In this document: positions 1-8,463 of the stretch, in pieces
How positions within the stretch are numbered: the stretch's first letter is position 1
Layout: each line of letters opens with the position of its first letter
Source: Acidobacteriota bacterium
GTDB lineage: Bacteria > Actinomycetota > Acidimicrobiia > Acidimicrobiales > Palsa-688
Reading direction: 5' to 3'
DNA: 64,000 bases
NCBI GenBank assembly: GCA_028876385.1
Contig: JAGWSF010000028.1
Coordinates: 36,975-100,974 of the forward strand
The notes under the pieces: model-generated
Told to the model about the DNA's origin: nothing
The model's database searches: none
The model's input: the letters and a program-made list of their open reading frames with translations, nothing else
Made by a program: the position numbers and the translations under genes

Positions 1-1325
1 AGTACCCCCGCGGGCTCCCCGTCGACGGACACGAAGACGGTCATCGAGCCGTCGAGCCGGGCCCGTCGGCGAGCCGATCGGGCCCAGTGGGGATGGTCGG
101 CGATCCCCACCCAGTCGGCCTTGCCGAGGGCCACCGTCCGGCTCCCCACCCGACCCCGGATGCCCTTACCTGGCACCTCCTCCACACCTGTCGGCAGGAC
201 CAGGGCGGACCCGCGGCTGGTGGCCGCCTGCACGACGGCGTGGGCCAGCACGTGGGGGGAGAGCTGGTCGAGCGACGCGGCCAGAGTGAGTATGTCCTCG
301 GCGGGTATGTGACCGGCCGAGACCACGTCGGCCACGGTGGGACGCCCTGTGGTCAGGGTCCCGGTCTTGTCCACGAGGAGGGTGGTACAGGTGGCCAGAC
401 GTTCGAGCACCGCCCCTCCTTTGGTCACCACCCCCCGGCGAGCTGAACGCGACAGGCCCGACACCCACGCCACGGGTGCGGCGAGGATGAGCGGACAGGG
501 GGTGGCCACCACGAGGACGGCCACCGCCCTCGCCGGGCCGGCGGCGGCCCACGACAGTCCCGCCGCGGCGAGAGTCAGGGCCAGGAACCACAAGGCGTAG
601 CGGTCGGCCAGGCGCACGAAGGGAGGCCGGGACGTCTCCGCTTCCGACACCAAGCGGACGACACCGGCGTAGGTGCTCTCGGCCGCGGGTGCGGTGATGC
701 GCACATCGAAGGGGGAGCCGGCGTTGATCCCGCCGCTCCGCACGGGTTCACCCGACCGGCGCTCGACGGGCAGGGCCTCTCCGGTCAGGGCCGCCTCGTC
801 GAGGACGGCGTCGCTCAGAAGGTTGCCGTCGGAGGGCACCAGCTCGCCGGTGCCGACCATCACCTCGTCGCCCGGCACCAACCGGTCCACGCCGACGGTG
901 ACCAGCGTTGCCCCCTCGTAGCGGTGGGCGAAGTTGGGGGCCCGTTGCAGGAGGGCGTCGAGATCGCGGTGGGCCCGCCCCGCCGCCCAGGACTCGAGCG
1001 CCCGGCCGGTGGTCACCATCACGCCGATCACGCCGGCGGCCAGCAGCTCGCCGACGGCCATGGCCCCGACCACCGCGAGGAGGGCGATCACGTCGATGCC
1101 GAGGCGCCCCTCCCACAGGCTCCTACCGGTCATCCACAGCGAGTACGCCCCTCCCACCGCCCCGGCCGCCATCCACAGGCGGTCGCCGGCGAGGGGTGAA
1201 GCCCCGGTGGCGTGCAGCAGACCTCCCGCGGCCAGACACGACAGGGTGGTCGCGACCATCACCATCGGGGCCAGCCCGGCCAGACGGTTGGGCCCGGCCC
1301 TTGGGCCTCGGCTCGGCGCCGTCAC
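1..1325 (-). CDS. Heavy-metal P1B-type ATPase, C-terminus cut by window edge
   Basis: ATP-driven transport of a transition-metal cation across the cytoplasmic membrane. The visible 441 codons hold N-terminal hydrophobic helices, the actuator motif LTGEALPV, the intramembrane metal-site motif TPCPL, the phosphorylation motif DKTGTLT (351-371) and a GKGIRG loop. The C-terminal GDGxND motif lies outside the window. There is no N-terminal CxxC metal-binding domain. The position normally occupied by the P1B signature His-Pro (SxHPLA) reads SPHVLA, so Pro is replaced by Val. The start is the GTG at 1325, which overlaps the TGA of the upstream lipoprotein gene (GTGA), so the two are translationally coupled. 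Family assignment is firm; the metal cannot be told from what is visible. Confidence 0.9.
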   Translation of the reverse strand, partial: MTAPSRGPRAGPNRLAGLAPMVMVATTLSCLAAGGLLHATGASPLAGDRLWMAAGAVGGAYSLWMTGRSLWEGRLGIDVIALLAVVGAMAVGELLAAGVIGVMVTTGRALESWAAGRAHRDLDALLQRAPNFAHRYEGATLVTVGVDRLVPGDEVMVGTGELVPSDGNLLSDAVLDEAALTGEALPVERRSGEPVRSGGINAGSPFDVRITAPAAESTYAGVVRLVSEAETSRPPFVRLADRYALWFLALTLAAAGLSWAAAGPARAVAVLVVATPCPLILAAPVAWVSGLSRSARRGVVTKGGAVLERLATCTTLLVDKTGTLTTGRPTVADVVSAGHIPAEDILTLAASLDQLSPHVLAHAVVQAATSRGSALVLPTGVEEVPGKGIRGRVGSRTVALGKADWVGIADHPHWARSARRRARLDGSMTVFVSVDGEPAGV

Positions 1326-2239
1326 GGACCGGCCGTCAGGTGCAGGTCGACCTCGTTCTGGGGGGTGCCGTCCTTGGCCGACAGGTCGTAGACCCGGAGC
1401 GTGCTCGTCGAAGCCGCCGTGGCCGTGAACCGGTAGGTGGTGTCGAAAGTCCCCCACGTGCCCGTACCGGCCGTCGCCATGACCGGCTGATCCACGAGGA
1501 CATGCCCCGACCCGTCTATCAGCTGGACGTGGAACTGCGCCTCGTAGACGTTGGCCATCCCGCTCAGGTGCAGCGACCCGTGGAGCACGTCGCCGACGGC
1601 GGGGTTCTCGACCAGTATGGCCGGCAGCGCGCCGAGCACGTCGCTGCGGCCGAGATCCCGGGTCAGGTCGACGGCGCCGCTGGCGAAGGTCATGGGCGTC
1701 GCCCCGTTGATCTGGAAGTTGACCGTCTGCACCGTTGGGAACTGCGTCAGGGTGAACACCACCTGGGCGATCCGGTTCAGCTCGCTCGACGGGGTCCCCG
1801 CCGTGGCGAAAGCAGAGTTGAGGTTGACCGTGGCGCGCCCGTCGCTGACCGACAGGCCGAGCAGGATCGACCCGCTGGGGACGGCACTGGTCAGTCCCTC
1901 GGCCCCTTCGGCGGCACTGGTGCCACCGAGCAGCGCGCCGACGGCGGCTCTACCCACCGAAGTGGTGTAGGCGACGCTGCGGTGAGCGACGCCGAGGTAG
2001 CTGCCTCTGAGGAAGTACACCGCCAAGGATGTGGTGGCGGGCACCGGCTGCGTCGTGGACGTCGAGGAGGTGCTCGTGGGGCTCCCGGGAACCGATGAGT
2101 TGGGTGTGGTCGGTGAGGCGGGTGAGGTCGGTGAGGTGTGCGGAGCGGAGGTGGGAGAGCTGACCGGGGCTTTGGCGGAGCTGCACTGTGTCGCCACCCC
2201 GGAGAGGAGCAACGCGACGACGACAGCCACCAGTCTCAT
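1322..2239 (-). CDS. GerMN/Gmad2-domain secreted lipoprotein-like protein
   Basis: An exported protein of about 305 residues. It has an N-terminal hydrophobic signal segment (MRLVAVVVALLLSG), a cysteine at about residue 19 in a weak lipobox (VATQC), a Ser/Thr/Pro-rich linker to about residue 70, a GerMN domain (about 75-180) and an Ig-like Gmad2 domain at the C-terminus (about 195-300, beginning ILVENPAVGDVLHG). These domains were first named from spore-germination proteins but are common in actinobacterial cell-envelope lipoproteins, where their role is unclear. I chose the ATG at 2239, directly before the signal peptide; an upstream in-frame ATG at 2296 would add 19 residues that do not look like a signal. 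The TGA overlaps the GTG of the P-type ATPase. Confidence 0.85.
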   Translation of the reverse strand: MRLVAVVVALLLSGVATQCSSAKAPVSSPTSAPHTSPTSPASPTTPNSSVPGSPTSTSSTSTTQPVPATTSLAVYFLRGSYLGVAHRSVAYTTSVGRAAVGALLGGTSAAEGAEGLTSAVPSGSILLGLSVSDGRATVNLNSAFATAGTPSSELNRIAQVVFTLTQFPTVQTVNFQINGATPMTFASGAVDLTRDLGRSDVLGALPAILVENPAVGDVLHGSLHLSGMANVYEAQFHVQLIDGSGHVLVDQPVMATAGTGTWGTFDTTYRFTATAASTSTLRVYDLSAKDGTPQNEVDLHLTAGP

Positions 2240-2364
2240 CGGCTGGCGCTTCGTGGCCCCCTCGCGGTGGTTGAGACCCGCAGTGCTCTGCTCCATACGT
2301 TTTCAGTGTCCGGCCACCCCCGGCTGGGGGCTAGAGCCGTTGGTAACCGCCGGACCGACCCTTT

Positions 2365-2394
2365 TTTCTAATCTCATAGATGCTGGATTAGAAA
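2365..2394. promoter_or_regulatory. AT-rich inverted repeat, candidate operator
   Basis: TTTCTAATC (2365-2373) is followed after 12 nt by GATTAGAAA (2386-2394), a perfect 9-bp inverted repeat. It is strikingly AT-rich in a very GC-rich genome. It lies between the minus-strand GerMN/P-ATPase pair and the plus-strand small membrane protein, so it could be the operator of a metal-responsive repressor. No T-run follows on either strand, so a terminator is unlikely. Confidence 0.45.
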
Positions 2395-2567
2395 CTCCTA
2401 GAAGCGTGCCGGTCCTCGGCAGTCCCAGCCAGGTCAGCTCCGGCCAGGCCGTTTTCCTGGTCGGCGCCGTCGGCGAGACCGCCGACGCCGTCGAGGCGCT
2501 GTTCCCGGCGCTGTCTGAGCGGCTCGAACCCCATGGAGGCACCGGACGCGCCAGGATGGAGTCAGTC

Positions 2568-2975
2568 ATGCCCACCCGCTGCCTCCACGGCCTCGATCCT
2601 TCCGGTTGCCTGATCTGCCGCACTCTCGCCGGGGACGGGCCGCCGGGGGCGGCCGCCGCGCCCGGGCGAGGTACTCGGCGGGCGCAACGGCGGCAGGCCG
2701 CCCCCGGTCCTGATACCGGATGGGCGTCGGCCTCCCTGGCCCGGTCGGCGCCCCTGGCCGCGCCGGCCCCCCCGACAGGCCACCATCTCGGCCCGGTCGC
2801 CATGCTCGCCGTCGCCGTCGCCCTGCTGCTGGCCGTGGGCGCGGCGGTGTGGCTCCTCGTGGGGGTGGTGTTCACCATCCTGCGGGTATTCGAGCTGGTC
2901 GCCGTGGCCGGGGGAGCGGGATGGGCCGGCTACCGCATCGGCCACTTCAGGGGCTCCCGGCATCCCCGACGCTGA
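2568..2975 (+). CDS. Small Cys-motif membrane protein, unknown function
   Basis: A 135-residue protein with an N-terminal cysteine cluster, CLHGLDPSGCLIC, which resembles a short zinc-binding knuckle found in actinobacterial proteins. A Pro/Ala/Arg-rich linker follows, then one long or two short membrane segments (about residues 78-125), ending in a basic tail. The ATG at 2568 has GGAG six bases upstream. The same frame stays open, with coding-like third-position G/C, back to a GTG at 2406, so a 189-residue form is possible. It is divergent from the P-ATPase/GerMN pair. No function is assigned. Confidence 0.6.
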   Translation: MPTRCLHGLDPSGCLICRTLAGDGPPGAAAAPGRGTRRAQRRQAAPGPDTGWASASLARSAPLAAPAPPTGHHLGPVAMLAVAVALLLAVGAAVWLLVGVVFTILRVFELVAVAGGAGWAGYRIGHFRGSRHPRR

Positions 2976-3017
2976 GATTCACCACGCCGTCGGCCCGGCG
3001 CGACTACAACCATTCCC

Positions 3018-5594
3018 ATGTCAGCAAACGGCGGGACGATTCCCACCCCCGAAGCAGCGGGTGCCTCACCGGCGGGGCGGGCCGCGACCACGCCCACCCG
3101 GCGATACGACGGCATGAGCGGCTCCTACCGGCCGCTGCAGGGCCTGCGGGTAGTCGACATGGCCGACGAGAAGGCCGAGCTGTGTGGGCGCCTGATGGCC
3201 GATCTCGGAGCTGACGTGGTCCGGGTGGAGCCTCCCGGCGGGGCCCGGTCACGGGCGTTGCCGCCCCACATCGGAGCGGACAGCCTCTACTTCGAGGTCC
3301 GCAACACCAACAAGCGCGGCGCGGTGATCGACCTGGGGTCGGACGGGGGGCGCCGACAGATGACGGAGTGGTTGGGCCAGGCCGACATCTGGGTGGAGAC
3401 GTCGAGGCCGGGGGAGCTGGCCGCCATCGGGTTGGACCCCGCCGAGGTGGCCGAGCGGTTCCCGCACCTCGTGGTCGTATCCGTCACCGACTTCGGCCAC
3501 ACCGGCCCGTACCGGGACTACCTCGCCACCGACGCGGTGATGGAGGCCATGGCCTGGATGCTCTTCCGGGCCGGGGTGCCGGAACTGCCGCCGGTCCTGC
3601 CGCCGGGCGCCATCGCCTACGACATCGCCGGTGTGTCGGCCGGGTTCGCCGCCCTCACGGGCTACCTGGACCGGCTCACCACCGGCGTCGGTCAGTGGAT
3701 CGACCTGAGCGTCATGCAGGCGGTGGCCCAGACCACCGACTGGGGGCTCACCAGCTACTCGGTGGTCAGCCGCCAGGGCCTCTACGGCGAGGTGCGCGAC
3801 GGGGGAGGGAAGGTCTACCCCATCATCCGCTGCCGTGACGGGTACGTGCGACCGGCCATGGTGACCCGTGGCGAGTGGCGGAAGATACGGGAGTGGATCA
3901 CCGAGGCGGGCCTGGGTACCGGCATCATCGACCAGGACTACTGGGACGAGACCGTCGCCCGCGTCGGCGCCTTCGACGAGTTGCTGCGACCGGTGCTCGA
4001 CGAGTTCTTCGCCCTGGGCGACATGCAGGACCTGGCGGCCACCGGGCAGGCCCGGGGCATCCCGATCACCCCCATGCTGACCCCCGCCGACGCCCTGCGA
4101 GCCGACCAGTTCGAGTGGTTGGGGTCCTTCACGACCCTGACCACCTCCTCGGGGGTGGAGGGCCGGGCCGCCAGCGGGTTCATGGTGGTCGACGGCGAAC
4201 GCATCGGCTACCGCCGCCCCGCCCCCCCCGCACCCGGTTCGGCGACCGCCCCGACCGCCCCGACCGCCCCGACTGCCTCGACTGCCCCGACTGCCTCGAC
4301 CGCCGCGACCGGAGCGTCGTGGTCCGAGCCGCCCGTAGCGGCCCCCTCCGGGGGAGGGGAGCCGGGGCGTCCCTACCGGGGCCTGCGGGTCCTCGAGTTC
4401 GGGGTGGCCGGCGCCGTGCCCGAGATCGGCCGTCTGCTGGCCGAGTACGGAGCCGACGTGATCCGGGTGGAGAGCCCCAAGCGGATCGACATCTTCCGCC
4501 AGCTGGGGGGTCCCGGAGGGATGGGGAGCGTCTTCGCCTCCTCCAACCGGTCCACGAGGAGCATCGGGGTGGACTTCACCGATCCCCGGGGCGCGGGCAT
4601 AGTCAGGGAGCTGGTCGGGTGGGCGGACGTGGTCATCGAGAACCTGCCGCCGGGCACCCTGGAGAAGTTCGGACTGGGCGTCGACCAACTGCGCCGCATC
4701 GCACCCGGGCTCCTGATCGTCTCCAGCCAGACGATGGGCCGGTCCGGCCCGTGGTCGCACTGGAAGGGGTACGGGTCCAACACCCAGCTGCCGGGCGGGA
4801 TGAGCTGGCTGTGGAGTCTCCCCGACGTCGACGAGCCGGTCCCTCAGAACGTCGCCTTCCCGGATCATCTGGTGGGCCGCCTGGGGGCTTTCGTGACCGC
4901 CGCCGACCTGGTCGGCCGCCGCCACGGCCGCCGCCCCGGCGCTGAGGGGGGAGCCCACGTGGAGATCGTGCAAGCCGAGATGGCCCTCAACCTCCTGAGC
5001 GATCTGTACTTCAAGGAGTCGGTCGACCCCGGCTCGGTGCGGCCCCTCGGTAACCGCTCGGAGCGGGGTGCCCCCTGGGGGGTCTACCCCTGCGCCGGGG
5101 AGCAGAGGTGGTGCGTCATCACCTGCCGTGACGACGCCGACTGGCAGCGGCTGCGCCAGGCCCTGGGCCACCCACCATGGGCTCTGGACCCCCGCCTCGA
5201 CACGGTGGAGGGACGCAGGGACCATCACGACCTCCTCGACGAGGGCATCGCAGCCTGGACCCGTCAGCGCCCCGACCGCGAGGTGATGTCGGTCCTCCAG
5301 GCCAACCTGGTGCCCGCCGGGATGATGATGTACATGAGCGACCAGCCCGACGACCCCCACCTCGACGAACGCGGCTACATCCTGCACGTGGACCAGCCCG
5401 GTATCGGACCCGTGCTGATGGAGGGACCGGCGTTCGCCGCCACCCGGCTGCCACCTCCGATCACCGAACCGGCACCGCTACTAGGCCAGCACACCCGCGA
5501 GATCGCCGCCTCGGTGCTCGGCTACCCGCCGGAGCGCATAGACGAGCTCGTCGACCTCGAACTGCTCATCGAGGCCCTCCCGGAGCCGGCCTGA
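3018..5594 (+). CDS. Tandem family III CoA-transferase (CaiB/BaiF) fusion
   Basis: An 858-residue protein with two complete CaiB/BaiF-type domains (about 35-400 and 450-855), each opening with a GLRVxxx...LLxxxGADVxRVE signature; single-domain members are about 400 residues. Family III enzymes transfer CoA between carboxylic acids through an Asp-bound anhydride. The first half has an Asp in the expected region (LATDAVMEA). The second half reads GYGSNTQLPGG with no Asp at that place, so only one half may be catalytic. The halves are joined by a Thr-Ala-Pro repeat linker. The start could be ATG 3018 or ATG 3114; neither has a clear ribosome site, and homology begins at RPLQGLRV after the second. 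The thiolase/DUF35 genes downstream suggest a CoA-thioester degradation pathway. Confidence 0.9.
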   Translation: MSANGGTIPTPEAAGASPAGRAATTPTRRYDGMSGSYRPLQGLRVVDMADEKAELCGRLMADLGADVVRVEPPGGARSRALPPHIGADSLYFEVRNTNKRGAVIDLGSDGGRRQMTEWLGQADIWVETSRPGELAAIGLDPAEVAERFPHLVVVSVTDFGHTGPYRDYLATDAVMEAMAWMLFRAGVPELPPVLPPGAIAYDIAGVSAGFAALTGYLDRLTTGVGQWIDLSVMQAVAQTTDWGLTSYSVVSRQGLYGEVRDGGGKVYPIIRCRDGYVRPAMVTRGEWRKIREWITEAGLGTGIIDQDYWDETVARVGAFDELLRPVLDEFFALGDMQDLAATGQARGIPITPMLTPADALRADQFEWLGSFTTLTTSSGVEGRAASGFMVVDGERIGYRRPAPPAPGSATAPTAPTAPTASTAPTASTAATGASWSEPPVAAPSGGGEPGRPYRGLRVLEFGVAGAVPEIGRLLAEYGADVIRVESPKRIDIFRQLGGPGGMGSVFASSNRSTRSIGVDFTDPRGAGIVRELVGWADVVIENLPPGTLEKFGLGVDQLRRIAPGLLIVSSQTMGRSGPWSHWKGYGSNTQLPGGMSWLWSLPDVDEPVPQNVAFPDHLVGRLGAFVTAADLVGRRHGRRPGAEGGAHVEIVQAEMALNLLSDLYFKESVDPGSVRPLGNRSERGAPWGVYPCAGEQRWCVITCRDDADWQRLRQALGHPPWALDPRLDTVEGRRDHHDLLDEGIAAWTRQRPDREVMSVLQANLVPAGMMMYMSDQPDDPHLDERGYILHVDQPGIGPVLMEGPAFAATRLPPPITEPAPLLGQHTREIAASVLGYPPERIDELVDLELLIEALPEPA
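4245..4307 (+). repeat. 9-bp tandem repeat encoding Thr-Ala-Pro/Ser linker
   Basis: Seven consecutive 9-nt units of the form ACCGCCCCG or ACTGCCTCG, in frame. They encode a (TAP/TAS)n flexible linker between the two CoA-transferase domains. The unit number could vary between strains by slippage. Confidence 0.85.
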
Positions 5595-5763
5595 GCCCAC
5601 CCCGACGCCCGGGGCCACCGCCCGGTTCGCCCGGGGACGGCGCCCGGATGGCCCGGGGGACGGCGCGCTAGGTTCTGGCGACGGGCGCCGGCCCGGGGAG
5701 TAGGGGAGCGTTTACCGTCATGCCGAGTCGAATGGCCGCGACACCGTCGGGGAGCGGGGACCG

Positions 5764-6960
5764 GTGCCTCTGAGCGCCTGCGTGGCCGGTGTCGCCCAGC
5801 ATCGGGCCCAGCGCCACTTTCGCGGCACCCCCCTCTTCTCCATCGAGCAGTGGGCCAATCTGGCAGCCGAGGCTCTGAGCGACGCCGGGATCGAACCCGG
5901 CGAGGTCGACGGTATCTGCTGCGGCGGGGACATCATCGAGGCGTCGCGGTTCGTGCCGGCGACCATCGCCGAGTACTGCGGGTGGTCGGTGAACCTCGCC
6001 GAACGGGTGGACCTCGGAGGGGCGTCGGCGGTGGGGGCGGTCTGGAGGGCGGCCACAGCCATAGACGCCGGCCTGTGCGACGTGGTGGTCTGCGGTTTCG
6101 TCTCCGAGCCCAGGCCGCCCGATCCCCACCCCGGCCCGCCCGATCCCGGCTACGTCTACGGCGCCTCGAGCAACGAGTGGGGTTCACCGCAGGCCGAGTT
6201 CGACATCCCCTACGGCAACCTCGGGCAGAACTGCGGCTACGCCATGTACGCCCGGCGCTACCACGACCTCCACGGGTGGGACGAGACCAGCCGGGTCAAG
6301 ATCGTCGTCGACCAGCGGGCCAGCGCCGCGGTCAACCCCGACGCCGTGTTCCATGGCGCCCCGGTCACCGCCGACGAGGTCCTCGCGTCGCCGGTGATCG
6401 CCACCCCGCTGCACATGTTCGAGATAGTCATGCCCGTGTCGGGGGCGGCCGCGGTGGTCGTCACCTCCCAGAAGCGGGCCCGCTCGGGGCGCCACCGCCC
6501 GGTGAGGGTCGCCGGCTTCGGGGAGCACATCACCCACAAGACCCCGACCTACGCCCCCGACCTGCTCACCACGCCCGTCGCCGCCGCCGCCCAGAAGGCT
6601 TTCTCGATGGCCGGCATCACCCCCGCCGACGTGGACATGGTGCAGATCTACGACTGCTACTCGATCACGGTCCTGCTCACCATCGAGAACTCCGGTTTCT
6701 GCGGGCCCGGGCAGGGGCTGGCGTTCGTGCACGACCACGACCTGTCCTACCGAGGGGACTTCCCGTGCAACACCCACGGTGGCCAACTGGGCTTCGGTCA
6801 GGCCGGCCTGGCCGGCGGCATGTCCCATGTGGTCGAGGCGGTGGCTCAGATCCAAGGACGCGCCGGTGAGCGTCAACTGGCCCGCCACGACCGCGCCTAC
6901 GTCTCGGGCACCGGCGGGGTCATGAGCGAGCAGTCGGCGCTGGTGCTGGTCGGGCTGTGA
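5764..6960 (+). CDS. Thiolase-fold protein, SCP-x/Ltp2-like
   Basis: A 398-residue thiolase-superfamily protein like the lipid-transfer-protein branch. The usual nucleophilic Cys loop reads GGASAVGA with no Cys. The C-terminal part keeps CNTHGGQLGFGQAG, but the usual GHPxG is GQAG. A Tyr-rich segment (IYDCYSITVLLTIE) sits where Ltp2 aldolases carry catalytic tyrosines. With the DUF35 gene overlapping its end, this points to an Ltp2-like retro-aldolase cleaving a branched acyl-CoA side chain rather than a classical thiolase (inference). The GTG start at 5764 has GGGGA just upstream. It follows the CoA-transferase by about 170 nt. Confidence 0.85.
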   Translation: MPLSACVAGVAQHRAQRHFRGTPLFSIEQWANLAAEALSDAGIEPGEVDGICCGGDIIEASRFVPATIAEYCGWSVNLAERVDLGGASAVGAVWRAATAIDAGLCDVVVCGFVSEPRPPDPHPGPPDPGYVYGASSNEWGSPQAEFDIPYGNLGQNCGYAMYARRYHDLHGWDETSRVKIVVDQRASAAVNPDAVFHGAPVTADEVLASPVIATPLHMFEIVMPVSGAAAVVVTSQKRARSGRHRPVRVAGFGEHITHKTPTYAPDLLTTPVAAAAQKAFSMAGITPADVDMVQIYDCYSITVLLTIENSGFCGPGQGLAFVHDHDLSYRGDFPCNTHGGQLGFGQAGLAGGMSHVVEAVAQIQGRAGERQLARHDRAYVSGTGGVMSEQSALVLVGL

Positions 6961-7388
6961 CACACGTGCCTGCCGCCGGATCGGAGCCCCCGGCCCGGCC
7001 GCTTCCCCGACCCACTCCCACCTCGGCGCCGTACTGGGAGGGACTGGCGGGGGGGCAGTTGCTGCTCCAGCACTGCCGGACCTGCGCCGCCTGGATCCAC
7101 TATCCCCGGGTCCGCTGCCCGGCGTGTTTCGGCACCGACCTGGCCTGGGAGGCCGTTGAGGCCGCCGGGGTGCTCTACACCTTCACCGTTGCCGTCCGCC
7201 CCACCGCTCCCATGTTCGCCGGGTCCGTGCCCCAGGTGATCGGGGTGGTCGAACTGCCCGTCGGAGTGCGGATCACCACGACCATCGAGACCGACGCCCC
7301 CGACTTGCTGCGGGTGGGGACGGCGGTGAGAGGGGTGTTCGACACCTCGGAGGGGGTCGCCCTCCTGCGTTTCGCCCCCGACCGCTGA
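6957..7388 (+). CDS. DUF35 OB-fold/zinc-ribbon partner of the thiolase
   Basis: A 143-residue protein with an N-terminal rubredoxin-like zinc ribbon (CRTC and CPAC, about residues 39-57) followed by an acyl-CoA-associated OB-fold (about 65-135), the standard DUF35 arrangement. DUF35 proteins form obligate complexes with thiolase-like enzymes, such as ChsH2 with Ltp2 in steroid side-chain breakdown. The GTG start overlaps the TGA of the thiolase gene (GTGA), which supports a stoichiometric complex. The substrate cannot be read from sequence. Confidence 0.88.
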   Translation: MTHVPAAGSEPPARPLPRPTPTSAPYWEGLAGGQLLLQHCRTCAAWIHYPRVRCPACFGTDLAWEAVEAAGVLYTFTVAVRPTAPMFAGSVPQVIGVVELPVGVRITTTIETDAPDLLRVGTAVRGVFDTSEGVALLRFAPDR

Positions 7389-7435
7389 GCCGAGCCGACG
7401 GCCACCGCCCCCACGGGGCCCGTACAGTTCGACCG

Positions 7436-8065
7436 ATGGGCGACCAGGATCGGCTCCGTTGGGACGCCCGCTACGGGGCCGTAGGCGCCGCCGCGCCGAG
7501 TCCGGCGCCGGCTCTGCCCGAGGTGTTCTGCGCCCACGCGGCGCGCTTCCCCTCCGCCGGAGAGGCGATGGAACTGGCGTGTGGGACCGGTGCCAGCGCC
7601 GTCTGGATGGCCGAGCGGGGTATGGAGGTCTGCGCTATGGACATCTCCCCGGTGGCGCTGGACCGGGCCCGACAGTTGGCTGACGACCACGGGGTGGGCC
7701 ATAGATGCCGCTTCGTGCTAGCCGACCTCGACCGGGGACTGCCCACCGGACCACCAGCCGCGGTGATCCTCTGCCACATGTTTCGCGACCCCCGCCTGTA
7801 CGCGCCGATGGCCGCCAGACTGGCCCCCGGGGGGCTGCTGGCCGTCGCCGTGCTGAGCGAGGTGGGCGACCGGCCCGGGCCGTTCCGGGCGGCGCGGGGT
7901 GAGCTTGGGCGCGCCTTCGGCTCGCTCCACTTCCTGGCCGGGGACGAGGGGGAGGGGCGGGCCTGGTTGCTGGCCGAGAAACCGCTCGTTCATCCCCCGC
8001 CCCCGGCCCGTCCGGAACGGGACCTTCGGCCTGAACCGTTTCCCGGTTGCCCCGACCCGAAATAG
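7436..8065 (+). CDS. Class I SAM-dependent methyltransferase, TehB/thiopurine-like
   Basis: A 209-residue protein with an N-terminal WDARYG motif as in TehB-like enzymes, and the Rossmann methyltransferase series MELACGTGASA (motif I, about residue 44), VCAMDISP (motif II) and LAPGGLLAVAVL (strand 5). It would transfer a methyl group from S-adenosylmethionine to a small acceptor or a metalloid oxyanion; the acceptor is unknown. It starts at ATG 7436, 47 nt after the DUF35 gene, and may be co-transcribed with it. The last 25 residues are Pro/Arg-rich and probably disordered. Confidence 0.8.
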   Translation: MGDQDRLRWDARYGAVGAAAPSPAPALPEVFCAHAARFPSAGEAMELACGTGASAVWMAERGMEVCAMDISPVALDRARQLADDHGVGHRCRFVLADLDRGLPTGPPAAVILCHMFRDPRLYAPMAARLAPGGLLAVAVLSEVGDRPGPFRAARGELGRAFGSLHFLAGDEGEGRAWLLAEKPLVHPPPPARPERDLRPEPFPGCPDPK

Positions 8066-8463
8066 CCGATGAGGCAACAGCGTTGTCATAAGTGTAGCGA
8101 TGAACCCGAAAGGGGGTGGTGCCGCCGGATGACCAGTAGTGGGGCCTCCGCCGACCACTGCAAGGACGACGAGACCCGGCGGTAGCGCCGGGAGACCCGG
8201 ATGAAGTGCGGATACCAGGTGGGACGGTTCCGTGGGCCGGAGCCCGAGTGGGCTCCCCAGGGTTGGCCGGTCCGATCAGGGCGTTCGGAGGTACATAGAG
8301 GAGTTGCCCGGTGGCCGGCGGTCGCCGGGCAACACCTGTATCCACGCACCCGTTGGACGTTCCGCGGGGCGATGCATCCTGTCAGCCTCGACGTCCCCAT
8401 CGGGGACTCTTGGTGACCGCTAGGCTGCGGCAGCGACAGGTGATCTTGCAAGGAGGGGCCCCT
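8066..8463 (+). other. 400-nt non-coding leader with two hairpins
   Basis: No convincing gene is visible in these 398 nt between the methyltransferase and the ferritin-like gene. It contains two perfect inverted repeats: GTTGCCCGG/CCGGGCAAC (8303-8333, 9-bp stem, 13-nt loop) and GTCCCC-ATC-GGGGAC (8393-8407). Its base composition is less G/C-skewed at codon period than the neighbouring genes. It may be a long 5' untranslated region or a small RNA; I do not recognise a known riboswitch. Confidence 0.35.

Noticed and set aside
2365..2394. Intrinsic terminator at the AT-rich inverted repeat
   Set aside because: The T-run lies before, not after, the stem on the plus strand and no converging gene ends here; an operator fits better.
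3249..5387. A 712-codon minus-strand open frame opposite the CoA-transferase
   Set aside because: No recognisable domain; it mirrors the third-position G/C bias of the real gene on the plus strand.
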